From Aptenodytes patagonicus (taxonomy: Eukaryota > Chordata > Aves > Sphenisciformes > Spheniscidae), in assembly GCF_965638725.1 (NCBI RefSeq), contig NC_134961.1, positions 1,116,001 to 1,180,000 on the forward strand: a stretch of 64,000 nt of DNA. Direction: 5' to 3'. Both the position numbers and the translations under genes were made by a program. The notes below the pieces were generated by a model. The model saw only the letters and a list, made by a program, of their open reading frames with translations. It did no database searches and had not been told where the DNA came from. Within the stretch, counting starts at the first letter, position 1. Every line of letters begins with the position of its first letter. Positions 1 to 11,536 of the stretch are shown here, one piece after another.

Positions 1-335
1 CACCGCGACTCACCCAGACCTGCAGCCCCACCTCTGACCTCCGACATCCCAACTGCAGGGAGCTGGGGTGTCCAGAGACACTCTGGGATCTGCAGAGCAG
101 CCCTCAGCACCAGAAACAGGACTGGCATCTCACTTACTTATTTCTTGCAGGCCACCAAACAGGTCTGAAGGACCATAATGCAGCTGCAACTTGCTGTGGT
201 CAAGCTGGCACAGGCCCCTTTTCCCCATCAGTCTGCAGTCCTGGTGGTTTCACTGCCCCTCAGTGAGACACTGCACAGCGGGAGCAGAAGAGAACTACAG
301 GGCAGCGACCTGGAAAGCGAGAGGTCCTGTCTTAC

Positions 336-577
336 CCAGGACAAAGGTATCTCCCTGCGGGACCTTCTGCGGGTTGAAGACGGAGAGAAGTTCTCGAAGT
401 AGAACGGCAGTCAGATGGTCGTGGTGGGAACACCAACTTTCTGGAAGTACTCCTCCACCACACCTTTGCCGTCAAAGTGGAGCACTTCCAGCCAGCCCCC
501 CATCAGCTGCCTCACATTTTCCAGGCCTCGACGTGGCGCAGACCGAGGTGCTTCGACAGGTCAGCAAGCCGCTTTCC
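336..577 (-). pseudogene. NMRAL1: NMRAL1-like exon 3 with two frameshifts and a stop
   Basis: It begins after a CGCCCAG acceptor with GKRLADLSKHLGLRHV, then breaks: the VYS codons (9 bases) are replaced by 2 bases near 528. In the shifted frame it continues GLENVRQLMGGWLEVL, then HFDGKGVVEEYFQKVGVP, meets TGA at 413-411, and goes on LPFYFEN. A further 1-base loss near 390 shifts the frame again to LSVFNPQKVPQGDTFVLG, followed by a GTAAG donor. The residual similarity to human HFDGKGEVEEYFRDIGVP makes the identity firm and the lesions clear. Confidence 0.85.
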
Positions 578-1465
578 CTGGGCGAAGGGTGAAGCCGGCC
601 ATGAAGAGGGGAATGGCTCCCTTGGGACACGTGGGGGCTTTCATCATCCCCACACATCCCCCCTTTCCCTTCATTGCACTGGGCAGGAAGGCAGGATCCA
701 ACACATGCCAGCTGAGCAAGCTCCTCAGCATCTGGCACCCCGAGCCCTCAGCTGGAACCAGGGCTGAGCAGACCCAGCGAGCCCTGTGAGTTGCCCAGGT
801 GGAGCCGAGTCCACTGCTTACACCATCCTACATTAGAAAGACCGCACACCCTCCAGCTTTGGTGCTAGCTCCTCCACCAAGCACACAAACACCAGCCCTA
901 AAGATCTGCCGGGGCCAACATACCTGCCCTAACATATCTTTTGTTTGCTGCCATCCAGGCATGGCAATGGTGCCACCTTGCAAAATCTGTCCTGGGGTGA
1001 ACACCGCCCTTGGGGAAGGCCCTGGGATTTCTGATACCGCAGCACATTTTGGCCCCAAAGCTGCAAGTGCAGAGAACTACAGGACTGCAGGCAGCGACAG
1101 TCCTGGCTCAGATCCCAGAAGGCTCTGCGGAGCCGAGTCTTCCCAGCCCTGCTACTCTGACTCCCAGGCAGTGCCCTCCACCATGCCAGGTCTCGAGGCA
1201 TTTAACCACTTCCTGAAGGCACCACATCCTGGAGCCACCTGACTGCGAGGGAACAGGCGACAAGTTCTGGCTTTGCAAGAACTGGGACCTGGTTTGTTTG
1301 CGAGGCCTTGGGACTTTTCTGGACTGGCCACTTGAACCATCAGGGCTGGCAAGGCTGCACTAAAAGCTGTCCCATGACCCCCACCCCGATGCCACATGGC
1401 TGTCCCTTGATCACCCCCTCCCAGGCCATTCTGCACATGGTCCCAGTTAAAGCAAGCACCGGTAC

Positions 1466-1704
1466 CTGCACGGTTTCTTTCTCTTTGCTGCAGTGCTTCC
1501 AGAAGTTGGTTACAACAAAGGCTCCATAAGCACCCGCCAAGGCCAGTTCCAGTGATGGCTCATCGTCCTGATCCGCCTTCACGACCTCAGCTCCCCTCTG
1601 CTTCAGTTCCTCGGCCTCCTTCTTCACAGGGCTCCGCATTACTGCACGGACGTTGAAGGTCCCCTCTTCTAGCAGAGCCTGGGCCACGTAGCCCCCCCGA
1701 GCCC
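1466..1704 (-). pseudogene. NMRAL1: NMRAL1-like exon 2, intact reading frame
   Basis: The 239-base exon reads from GARGGYVAQALLEEGTFNVR through GAEVVKADQDDEPSLELALA to GAYGAFVVTNFWKHC and ends in ETVQ. It closely follows the human segment ending in EVKQ. It is bounded by a CTACAG acceptor and a CAG/GTACC donor, starts in phase 1 and ends in phase 0. There is no stop or frameshift inside it. It carries the second half of the nucleotide-binding motif and the following beta-alpha units. Confidence 0.85.
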
Positions 1705-2155
1705 CTGTAGGTGCAGACCTGTTCAGAGCCCTGGCTTCCCGCAGGGCTCTGCTCGTAAAGGGAGCTGGGATGAGCTGGAACTGTGAGATGGAGCTGCTCG
1801 ACCCCACGCTCTCTCTGCGACACAAGGACCAAGTCCCTCCAGCCCGTCCTCCTACCAGCCCCACCGCCCGTTCCCTGCGCTGCTGCTCCAGCCAGGCAGG
1901 CGCTTTCCAGACCCCCTGAACCTCCACGGGGCCCCAGAGGCCGGGTGTTCTGGAAGCTGTCGGTGCCCCCGCCTTCTGCCCGCCGGGACCCGAAGCACCT
2001 CTCCTCGCCGCGGCAGCAGGAGGAGGGCGGGTCACTGTGGCACGGCCCAACCCTCGCCCTTCCCACCGGCCTGGCCCGGAGCCCGGCAGCCCCGGGGCTC
2101 TCGGAGGCGCGGCAGCACCCCCGGGCGGGGGCCGGGCCTTTCCCCGTGCACTCAC

Positions 2156-2195
2156 CGGTTGCCCCGAACGCCACGATCAGTTTCCTCCCAGCCGT
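2156..2195 (-). pseudogene. NMRAL1: NMRAL1-like exon 1, ACG in place of ATG
   Basis: The minus strand reads (T)AGRKLIVAFGATG then a GTGAGTG donor at 2155. This aligns with the human start MVDKKLVVVFGGTG, placing an ACG codon (2195-2193) exactly where Met belongs. The frame stays open upstream for many codons but has no ATG nearby. ACG can initiate weakly in vertebrates, so loss of the start is an inference, strengthened by the faults in exon 3. The exon ends in phase 1. Confidence 0.7.
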
Positions 2196-2460
2196 GAGGA
2201 AACGCGGGCGGTCCCGGGGCTCTACCAGGGCGAGAGGCGGAGAAGTCGCACCGCCGCGTGGGCCCGGCGAGGCCGCGGCTCAGCCCCTGGCCCGGCCCCG
2301 CTCGGACGGGCTTCCCCGGGCACGGGAGGGGGGCGGCGAGGGCAGTGAAGGAACGGGGCGGCGGCAGGGGCCCATCGTCGGTCTCGGCGGGTGCCCCGGG
2401 GCGGCGCGGAACCGCGTCCCCTCACAGGAGCGGGCGGCGTCGAGGGTCTCCTCACCTCGG

Positions 2461-2625
2461 TTCGGCTCTGTTCGGTTCGAATCGGCTCGGCTCGGCTGGA
2501 CCCGACCGCGCTCGGCTCGGCTCGGCTCGGCTCGGCCCGATTCCGCTCGGCTCGGCTCGGCTGGACCCGACCGCGCTCGGCTCGGCTCGGCTGGACCCGA
2601 CTGCGCTCGGCTATGTCCGGCTGGG
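2461..2625. repeat. CTCGG-rich tandem repeat in the CpG island
   Basis: The pentamer CTCGG recurs in runs and is organised into larger units that contain CTGGACCCGAC, starting near 2496, 2561 and 2591. The repeat lies about 270-430 bases upstream of NMRAL1-like exon 1. Open frames through it translate as Ser-Ala-Arg-Leu-Gly or Arg-Ala-Glu-Pro-Ser repeats and are not taken as genes. Confidence 0.85.
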
Positions 2626-2799
2626 CGGGCCTCACTGGTCCGTCCCTCTCCCCGGCCCCGCCCACCCCGGGGGGCAGCGGGGGCACGTGGCCGCCTGCTG
2701 CCGGCGGCGGCCGGGCATCGTCCTCGGCCCCCGTCCGCTTCCAGTCTGAGAGCGGCTGCGTTTCCCCCTCCTTCCGCCCCGGGGGACCTGGGGTCATCC

Positions 2800-5700
2800 C
2801 GAGGCTTGTAGACCCCCGCGCTGCAACAGCGGGAGTGCTGCCGGTCCTCCGGTACCGTGCTTCGCGCGTTTTTCACGGGGTGGAAAGCCGGCTGTTCCCA
2901 AGGAGCATCCCCCTGCTCCCTCCGGAGATGGGACGGTTCGTCATCCCCAGGCGAATGACTTCTGCGTCGGGCCGAGCTCGGGGATGGGTCCCCGATCACC
3001 CCCTTGCCAAGCAACCCGGGCGAGTCAAAATAAGCGGAGTCGCCTCCGGTGCTTTTCTAACCACCCCTGCGAGTTCGGTGTCACCTCACGGGCTTCGCCG
3101 GGCCGGTTCAGAGAAGCCGAGCAGGGGCTGTGCTCGCTGAAGGACGGGTCAAACTCATCCTGCTGGGAACTCTGTAGGTTGAACTCGGTAAGTATGTTGG
3201 GAAATTTGGGTTTGAATCAAGTTAACAGCCTGGAAAATACATGAGGGACATGTTGAATACATTTGCAAATAAAGAGTTCAGATGCATTAATTAGCATACA
3301 TGGGTAATGGTGAAAGGAGGAGGTACAGCCCCGACTGGGGCTTCTGCACAGTCATTTTTGACGTGAGGGATCTTCAGCTGCAGCTTATCGGGAAGGTGGC
3401 AGCTGATGGGACTTCCCAGATGCCATCTCCTCTTGAAACCAGCCTCCTGACAGGGTAGGAAATCGCCAACAGACCCAACGCTTGGGAGGGGAAAGGTTTT
3501 AACCCCTTACCGGGCGCAGCCCTAGGACCGGCAGAGAGCAATCCCCGGGAGGCGCGCAGCCCAGAGCGGTGGCTGGAGGTCCAAACTCCTGCTTGCCGCC
3601 ACCTCTCCTCCCCAAACACAGTTCACCGCATGCAGATGATCTGGCTGTGAGCCCACCCCGTTCCCCCACCGGCTCTCCACCATGAGAGCTCCACCAACCA
3701 CCACCATCTCCACCACCATCTCCACCACCATCTCCACCACCATCTCCACCATCAGCCATCGACCACCTCTCAGCTGGACTTGATGAAGGGAAAGATGTGT
3801 AATTATAGATTTAGATGCAGCTTCGTTAGAGCTACCTGCTAGATCCCACCAGGGCAGGTCTCATAACGGGACGTGCTATTTTCATCTGTTTTCATCACTG
3901 ACTTCTGCTTCCTCTGACCTCTCCCGAACCACCCCGGCAGCGGGAGCTTTTGGCCCAAAAAATGAGCCGCTGGGTATAAACCGGGATGGCAGCAATCCCC
4001 ACCGTGGCGTGTGATTATCTTACTATTTTGGTGAGATGCACTTCCCCCCCCGCTTCCCTGGGCTCTGCCGCTCTGCCCCAGGACTCACGGAAAGCAGAGT
4101 TACGTGCCTTGGGTCTCAGTGCTGCTGTGCCACCCTGCCCACCCGCCTTCAGGGGACTTCTCTGCTCAGCATCTCAGAATTAATAGGATTTGCCCTAAAT
4201 GCCAGCAAAACCTGTTATGGGATTTACAAATTAAGGTTTTTGTAGAACAAAAACGCAAAATAACGATCAACCCCACTTGCCTGAGCGGAGCTGGGGAGAG
4301 GAGATCCTGCCGGTCCCGCTGCCGCCGGCGGCTCTGGCTCCGCGGGTGCGGATGCAGCGCTCCTTGGTGTGATGTGATCCACCTTTTTAGAGATAAACTC
4401 AGAGTTTGAGAAAGCATTCAGCACTGGCAGAAAAATGGCTTTGGAGGAAGGGGAGTTTATTGCCGCCCCTTTATTCTTGCTCTTTCAAGATACAACTTGA
4501 ATTTACTCGTGGAAATGTTTCCATGCGTGGCCCAGCAAAGGGCAGAGCTGCTGCGACACCAGCCTCTTCCATGGGATCTCCCCAGCGTTTCTGGCTAGCA
4601 AGGGGGGTACGCAGCAAAAATCCTCGGCTCTTCCAGGGCAGGGCGAGCTCGTGGTTTTGCTTCGAGGGAATTCGGTGTAATTTGGATGTTGGTCAGCCTG
4701 GTTTTGTGGCTCTCCCGGGAGAAAGCAGCCGTGGCTGGGGAAACGGCCGTGCACCGAGCATCCCTCCCAGCAGGGCAGACCCCGCTGTCGGGGGGTCGTA
4801 CAGGCTACGGGCGGTTACCATGTGCTGCTGTTTTTCAGCAGATAACTCGCATCGATTTGCATAGGCGGCAGCCCTGCACCGACAGGAAGGAAGATCGAGC
4901 AAGACCCGCGGCACAGGAAGGGGCGAGGAGCAAACTGAAAGAGAGAAAAAACCACCGGGCTCGAAACGGCAGCGGCGGGCAGCTGGGGAAACCGGACCCA
5001 CCTTCCCCAGGTGCCGCCTGGACCGTCGGGTCCCATCGCTTTCACAGGTACCCCAGGGGCAGGGGCCGCCAACCGGAGGGGCTTCCATTTTTACCTTGAA
5101 CTTGAGCATCCAGGCGAGGAGGAAGCAAAGCTCTGGGGATAAAGGGCTGAGCGGGGGCACGGAGGGGCTGCATCCTCCCGCCGCGACGAGGATGCCCTCT
5201 CTGCTCTCCTGCTCCCACGCAGACCTGGGGAAGGCGGCACGAGGCCGAGGTAAGGTTTTGGTGGGGCTGGTTTTGCTTTGGAGGGGTACAGGGAGAAGGG
5301 GAGGCATCGCTCAGCTCTCCCGCACAGGCATGAGCTGCTGCAGACCTCTCGCTGCGACGGCCACGTGAAATGGAGTGGCTGGGCCAACACGTGGCAGGGC
5401 CAGGAGCTGTTGGGCAGAGGTCCCTGGGACGGGCAAGACGTGACCAACTGCCAGCAGCACCCAGCAGAGCAGCCCGGCGCGGCACAGCCACCGGTGCTGG
5501 CAGGAGCGGGTGCAGTGGTGCACGGCGCCGAGCCCTGGGTGATGGAGATAAGCGTGGGACCTCATGGGGGACCTGGCACTTGTCACAAATTCTGTCCCCT
5601 TGCCTGCTACCGCCTGCCCAGACATGAAGGCAGCCGCAGCCAGGCTGCCCTGCCCACGCAAAGCCTCTCCGCCTTGCGCAGCATCAGCTTTTGCCTCCAT

Positions 5701-8700
5701 GTTAATGTCACCTACTGAATTCATTCCACTTCAGAACCATCCAAAGCAATCCCCGATTACGTACCGCAAATAGAAAAGGATGAGATTAGTGATATACTCG
5801 CCCGTGGCACGGTGCAAAATTGCACCAAAGAGCGAGGCAGGGTCCTGGGTCTGTCGGCAGTCCAAGACCGATGGACCTTGAAGCCCAGAACTGCACCCCC
5901 GCCTCCCCCTTTGGGAAACAGGCTCAGCACGCCTTCCCGGAGCTCAGCCGGAGGGAACAGTAACACTGAGGTCCCCAAAGCTGCAGCTGGTGCCTTCTTC
6001 GGCCCTTTTCACTGCAGGGGATCCCCCAATGCTGTGTAGGACCCAGAGGCGCAGGGAGCAGGTCGAGGTGACGGAGCTCAGCAGGGAACATGTGGCTCTG
6101 CACCCAGACGCTCGCGTGGGCACGGAGCCTGAGGCACGCTGGACTGCGTCAATGCATTAGGCTTAATCGTGCTGTCATTTAAGCACTCTAAGGTCATTAG
6201 GGGCTCTACGTATCCTATAGGTATGGGACTGCTGGGGAGAGGACCAGCTGGAGCACCAGCTGGGTGCTGTCACCCACTGAGATGTCACCAGCGCCCAGGG
6301 TTTGGCCGCCACGTGGAAGGGTTACCCGAGGCCAGACATTCGGGGCAGCCCGGGCAGAGCTCAGCACAAAGGGTGTCCACGTCGCACAAAAGTTTCTTTC
6401 TGGAGAACTTAACTTTCGGCCGCCTTTGGCGATCTGAAGCTGTGGCTTCAGAGGGATGCTCTGCAACCCCAGAAAGCTGGGGCTGACCCCCAGCGCCGAG
6501 CCCCGGCACGGTGCCGGGGTGGGTACCGCTCGGCATCCCCGAGCTCTGCATCCCCTCCGAGGCCGGCGGACGGGGCTGGCGTTGGTGACGGAGGCAGGCT
6601 GGCAGCAGCCCGTTCCCAATTTTCACACTGGTGTCCTGAGATCCCGTAGGCGAGAAGGGCAGAAGCTGTTTGCGGGGAGAGGATCTGCTTTTCAATCAGC
6701 TGTGTGCACGTCCGTGGTAAAGAGTCCCGGGGGCACGACCAGCTCGGTAAATGCATCATTCTTCATTTTGCAGCTTGCGAGCTGTAGCAGTACCCTGCAA
6801 GAGACCTTCTCTCTGAAATTAGCCTCATTTTTATCTGTTTGGAATTACCTGTAGATTGATCTTTGCTTTTTCTTGGTGAGCTTTGGTGTTGGGACTGCTG
6901 GTATTCAGCCTGGGGGTCCTGCACGGCTCCTCGCCTCCACGACTTGCTATTTAACTCCCGCTGTGTCTGGGCCCTGTTATTCTGGTTGGGGTTTTGGAAA
7001 AAAAAAAAATGCAAACCTGGCAGGGGTTAGCTTTGGCATAAGGGGTCACTCTGTAATTGCAATAAATTTTGCTAGCATTAAATCCAGACCAAAACCAAAA
7101 ATAAGACTACATCTGAAAGTCATATGTAAGCTTAGATAAGTGAATTACCTGCAAATCTGCAAGTTTCATAATTGGGTGTAATGCAGAGGACACTTCGTTG
7201 CTTTGCTTAATTAACATAAATTAATAATGCGAAATCTTTTCGGTTCTGCCAAAAGGTGGCAGCCTGCATCCTGGCTTCAGGATCCGCTCAGTTCAGGGGG
7301 AATGGCTGGAGATGTTGGCTTGGCAAACGTTTCTGTGTGCAGCTCGCTGACCTCCGAAACGGGGATCAGTTCAGGCTGGATATAGGGCAGGAGAAATAAA
7401 TGAAAGCTCCGAGGGTGTGTTGGTGAGGGAGCTCGAGATTCGCTGGAGGAAACCCAGCGCGCCAGGAAGTGGTGGGAAGGTCTCGCGGGGCTGGTTTCTC
7501 TCCGTTCCCATGTCTGGGGGAGGGAGAGCAGCGGTGAGATGGGTGCTGTGCTGCTGGGGTTCGAGCTGCACCGAGACACGTCGCTTTAAACTGGAGGCCT
7601 TTGAGGAACCGGCTGCACGGGCAAACCCCGTGGTGATGGGACGGGGAGAAGGCAACGGCTGGGCTGAGGGTTTCTGCGTGTTTGGGGGCACGGAGCCGCG
7701 CTGGAGCAGGCATTTCTCTGCTCCTTCAGGCGCCTGGTTAATGATGCAATTATTAGTTCATATAAAAAGCTTTATAACGTACCTAAATACTGCAGATCAG
7801 CCCATTTTCTGATGTTTTCCATATGTGGGTCCCTGCAGCCATCCAGGAGCTGTTGCCCCGCACTTTGGTGCTCATCTAGACATCAGCCCTGTCCCCAGCC
7901 CACCGCAGCAGGTCAGGTCCCCAGGGCTCTGCCGGCTGGAGAGCCCTGCTCGAGGTGCCAACCAGCGTCCCCCGACGCTGCCCCTGGATCTGCCCACGAG
8001 CCCCCACAAGGTGACGACCACAGATTTCCGACCGCTGAGAGTGGCAGCCCGACATGGCCGTGGTGCTGCTGGCGGCTGCTGCGATGGCTCCTGGCGCGCG
8101 ACAGTCCCAAGTCCTCAGCAGATTCCCAAAGCATGGGGCGATGGATCTGTCTGGGGGAGAATGGCTGCCGTATGAAAACCAAAGCCACCTCCTGGCAGGA
8201 GGAAGATCTGTTATCTCCAGCCACTTTTGTGCTGTGGCCATCCCGGGACTGTCCCTTCATCTCGGATCCCCTGGCAAGCTTCTTTTGGTCCATGTTGGAC
8301 TTCCAGGAGCAAAAGCGCATGTACGTAATTAGAGCCAGAGATGAGCAGAAGCAGCTATATCTAGGTCTGTGTTTTCCAGTGTTGATGCCAGGCAGTTCGG
8401 ATCTTGGAGCAGGACACACAGTGATGGAAAACGCAGCGGCTCTTTGGTAGAGGGCTGTCTGTGCGCACGGTCAAGGACCTTCCAGCACGGTGGTTGTGGC
8501 TCCCAGGCACTGATGGGTTTTGGGCACGGACCCTCTGCTAACAGGTGTGGTGGGAGGTGGGGATGGTGGGACGTCGGATTGGAGCTGCTAGAAGGACACA
8601 TCAGTGTTGACTGGACATCCTCAGGTGGGAGGATTTTCCCCTGAGCTGGGCTCTTGGACCACACCAGGCGAAAAAAGCGTTAACGACAAGTTCTTGCCAA

Positions 8701-11500
8701 CAAAATCCCCCATTTCCCTCCCTGGGGCTTGCAGATGCCATTCATCAGTTTGGCTGGGCAGCCTCCTGCCCTCCAGCCTCTTGTCCCGGTGCCCCTGGGG
8801 ACGCAGGCAGCAATGCGGAGCAGACACAAACCATCGCTGGATCACTGCTTCTCCGGCTGCCGGTGGGGCAGGGACGAGCACTTGTCCCTGCTTGATCCTG
8901 GCCAAGTGATAGCTGCAAACGGGAGCTGAGCTCCATGCACGCAGGATGGACGTGGACGCCGCTTTCCAGTCTCAGGCACGGGGGAGTGCGGCACTTCCAG
9001 AAGACGACTCATCCCAGCAGCCTCGGGATGGGCTGGGTTGCATCCTGGAAACACCTTGGATCTCTGTAGGGGTTATAGAGATTGGCTTTGACTGGCCTCT
9101 ACCCTTCAAACAGCTCATGTAAGAGTAGACAACGCCCTTCAACCGGCCTAGGAACGCAGCCTCCAGCATCACTGGGTGGTCCTAGAGCTGCACCTGAAAC
9201 TTTTCTACTGGAAGCAGAAAAAAATTGCAGCCACTGCATTATTTCTTCCGCTGCTTTATTCTCCCGGTCAGATGCCTTTGCACGAGCTGACCCACGGCTG
9301 CTGGTTTCCAGCACTGGGATCACATTTTGAAGTAGCACTGGAGGACACCATCAAATAATGTCTGGCATTACAGCAGGCTTCCCCCCATCAAAGGGCTTTT
9401 TCTCGGCAGCCACGTTTCAGAGGAAGGGCTGCGGGAACAGCGCTGCAAGCAGCAAAACCCCCTTGCATTTTGGTCATGTTCTTGGTTGCACGGCAAAGAT
9501 GAGAGATCCGGGGACTGCTGCGTGCAAAGACCTAGTTGAACTTTCCAGGCCAGTTAGAGACAAGAAGACATCAAAGGGTGAACATTCTGCTGTGAATTGC
9601 TCACCAAGCTCCTTTAATTTATGGTATCTCAATTGACCAAGCCACTGCCTGGGGGGTGAAGAGCAAGGCGAGCTGCTGCTGCAGCCCTGCTGCTCCCTGT
9701 CCGGAGCAAAGGGCTTTGCTGTGGGGCCACCGTCACTGCCAGAGGGAGCGTGGACCTCTGTGACCTCTGAGACCAGGGGGTGAGAGCTGGGCAGCCGAGG
9801 AAGAGCAGAAGGACCCGGGTTTTCCTCCTGGAGGGAAAGGTCGTGGGTTCAGACAACAGCACCTCCCACCCCTATGAGGGCTTGTCCAAGGCACCTGTGA
9901 AACCCTCTGGGTGGGCGGGGATGGGCTGGTGCTTTGTCACCCAGGGCCTCTCGGACACTTACTTCGCTCCGTAGGACGTGCTGCAAAGGGGTCTTGATGA
10001 GAGATCCAGCCAGTGGGGTCTGTGAGGGACTCGGCTCTGGGAGATGCTGTGCCTGGTCCTCCCTCCTGCAGCCCGGCCACCATCCGCACGGCTGGGCTGC
10101 TGCTGGTGGCTGAGCCCTCGTGTTTTCTGGTGGGAGAAATAAACCCCAGCATAGATCTCCTGGCAGGAGGATGAAGGGAAGAGTCTGCAAACGAGCACCT
10201 TAACCTTGCACCATGGACCTAATCGTGGACCAGAGACTCTACCAAGTTTCCCTGGTCAAGCTACATTTGTGCTTTCTCCCTGGAAGAGGTTGGGTTTGAC
10301 CAAAGAAAGCGAGCGGTACCTGTACCTGTTGGCGAGGCTGCACTGAAGCCCCCATGGTGCCCACGTCCCACTCAGGAGTGGCTTTGGGCAAAGGCAACGC
10401 TGCCTGCGGGCAGGGCCCTCCTTGCAGTGCCTCTGACGGGCACGCGTGGGGGCGATCACATGGATCTAGAGAGCGTCCTGTAGGCCAGGTGGAGGTGAGG
10501 AAAGGATGCCGTGCCAGGACACGGGCCAGGGCACTGGGACACTGCGTTTGCATTGCTGCTGTGATCAGACAGCCCCTGGGGCTGAGAAGTTCCCACCTGG
10601 ACACGGCCACCTTCTGGAGATGAGTTTGGGGCTGGTGGAGAGGCCGTAGCACGGTGCTATCTGCTAACAAAGGAGAAGCTGGGAGCACTCTCAGGCGTGG
10701 AGGTATTTCCCTTTCCATCTCTGCTCTAAAAACAATTGGACTCAGTGAGTGGACACGCGTCTTAAAAATAAAACACTAAACCCTCAGCGTGATTTGGCAG
10801 CAGCCGAGGGGGAAGGAGCAGGTAGGTGCTCCTTCTCTGGGCGACGATTCACCAGTGCTGCTGAAAGTGGAGCATCTACAGAGAACTGCAACAGGATGTG
10901 GTGTTGACCACGCTCCGCAAGCCCTGACGGAGGCTCTGGACGGCGGCAAGGTGGGTTCGAAACCGAAACGGGCCCTTTGTCACTCTGCCTGCTGCCCCAC
11001 GACTTCCTTCACAACACAGGGAAGGAAAACGCGAGCATTTCACAGCCCTGCCGTCCCTCCAGTGACACTCAGGCGCTCACCGGGTGGCTCGCGGATGGTA
11101 CGGGGGGCATCATCTGGTCAATTAATGCAATCACTGTCTGCCCGAGAAAGGCTCCAGCATAAGTGGTGGTGGTAAAGGCACCAAGTTTGTGGCACACGAG
11201 GTCTGGGCAAAGATGCTGCAGCGTGATGGTCCCAGCTCTGCCCCTGCCAGGTCCACCGTGCTGGGGACTCTGGTCTTAGCCAAAAGCTGATGAATGAACC
11301 CTTGGCTCAATCACAGCCAGCACCACATTAGCTCGAGGTGGGCTCCCTCCCATGCTGCTCCTGATGCTTCTCCTCTTCTTCCACCAGGAACATGGATAAA
11401 GGCTGAGGAGCCTCGACTGATGCTGTGAGCCGGCCGGGGGGACGCAGGGCAGTCCATGGGACGGCCGTGCTGCTGCCAACACAGCGCTCCTCGCCCAGGC
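2800..11500. other. Gene-poor GC-rich stretch between NMRAL1-like gene and NLRC3
   Basis: I found no conserved protein in this stretch on either strand. The open frames here are short and of low-complexity or arbitrary composition, as expected in GC-rich avian DNA. It contains small CpG-dense patches (for example 4260-4360 and 4960-5250) and the minisatellite listed separately. NLRC3 promoter and 5' untranslated exons may lie in its right part but could not be placed. Confidence 0.5.
3699..3757. repeat. 12-base minisatellite (CACCACCATCTC)n
   Basis: There are four to five near-perfect tandem copies of a 12-base unit. Because the unit length is a multiple of three, the minus strand shows a Gly/Asp-rich open frame (GGDGGGDGG) of 86 codons at 3759-3499, which I regard as a by-product of the repeat. 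Confidence 0.9.
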
Positions 11501-11529
11501 ATCTTCGCCCATGTCACGGGAGGCCTCTG

Positions 11530-11536
11530 ATGGAAG
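11530..11536 (+). CDS. NLRC3: NLRC3 coding exon 1 (start codon, 7 coding bases)
   Basis: ATG GAA G is followed by a strong GTGAGT donor at 11537. Joined to exon 2 it gives MEEAWINRYRKQL. The phase (1) is exactly what exon 2 requires. An upstream ATG at 11511 lies in another frame. The +4 base is G, but the -3 base is C, so the start context is mediocre. The 5' end of the exon is unknown. Confidence 0.65.

Larger units (their letters stand above)
336..2195 (-). pseudogene. NMRAL1: NMRAL1-like NmrA-family gene, probably a decayed copy (5' part)
   Basis: Three exons on the minus strand match the first half of NMRAL1/HSCARG, a Rossmann-fold protein that senses NADPH and whose family resembles short-chain dehydrogenases without known catalysis. 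Exons are about 2195-2156, 1704-1466 and 577-336, with GT/AG borders and matching phases. The joined start reads RKLIVAFGATGARGG, holding the GxxGxxG dinucleotide-binding loop. Four faults are visible: ACG in the position of the initiator Met (2195-2193) with no in-frame ATG close upstream; a net loss of 7 bases near 528; a TGA stop at 413-411 where the human protein has Arg; and a 1-base loss near 390. Retained introns argue against a processed copy. Downstream exons (human DVPMDG... onward) were not recognised in bases 1-330 and may lie outside the window. Sequencing error cannot be excluded, but four independent faults make decay likelier. Confidence 0.8.
2100..2800. promoter_or_regulatory. 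CpG-rich promoter region upstream of NMRAL1-like exon 1
   Basis: This stretch is very GC rich with dense CpG and no TATA box at a useful place, as in vertebrate CpG-island promoters. It overlaps the first NMRAL1-like exon and extends upstream of it. Long open frames on both strands are a by-product of few AT-rich stop codons. No transcription start can be fixed from sequence. A divergent transcript on the plus strand is possible but not shown. Confidence 0.6.

Noticed and set aside
1-330. Possible fourth NMRAL1-like exon on the minus strand
   Set aside because: I searched for the segment after human LPTG and found no convincing match in any frame, so it is not listed.
1783-2811. 342-codon plus-strand frame and similar long frames on both strands of the CpG island
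   Set aside because: They arise from extreme GC content and the CTCGG repeat. They overlap NMRAL1-like exon 1 on the other strand and have no recognisable family.
4855-4862. ATTTGCAT octamer, a possible POU-factor site
   Set aside because: A single 8-base match in 64 kb is expected by chance and no promoter is placed nearby.
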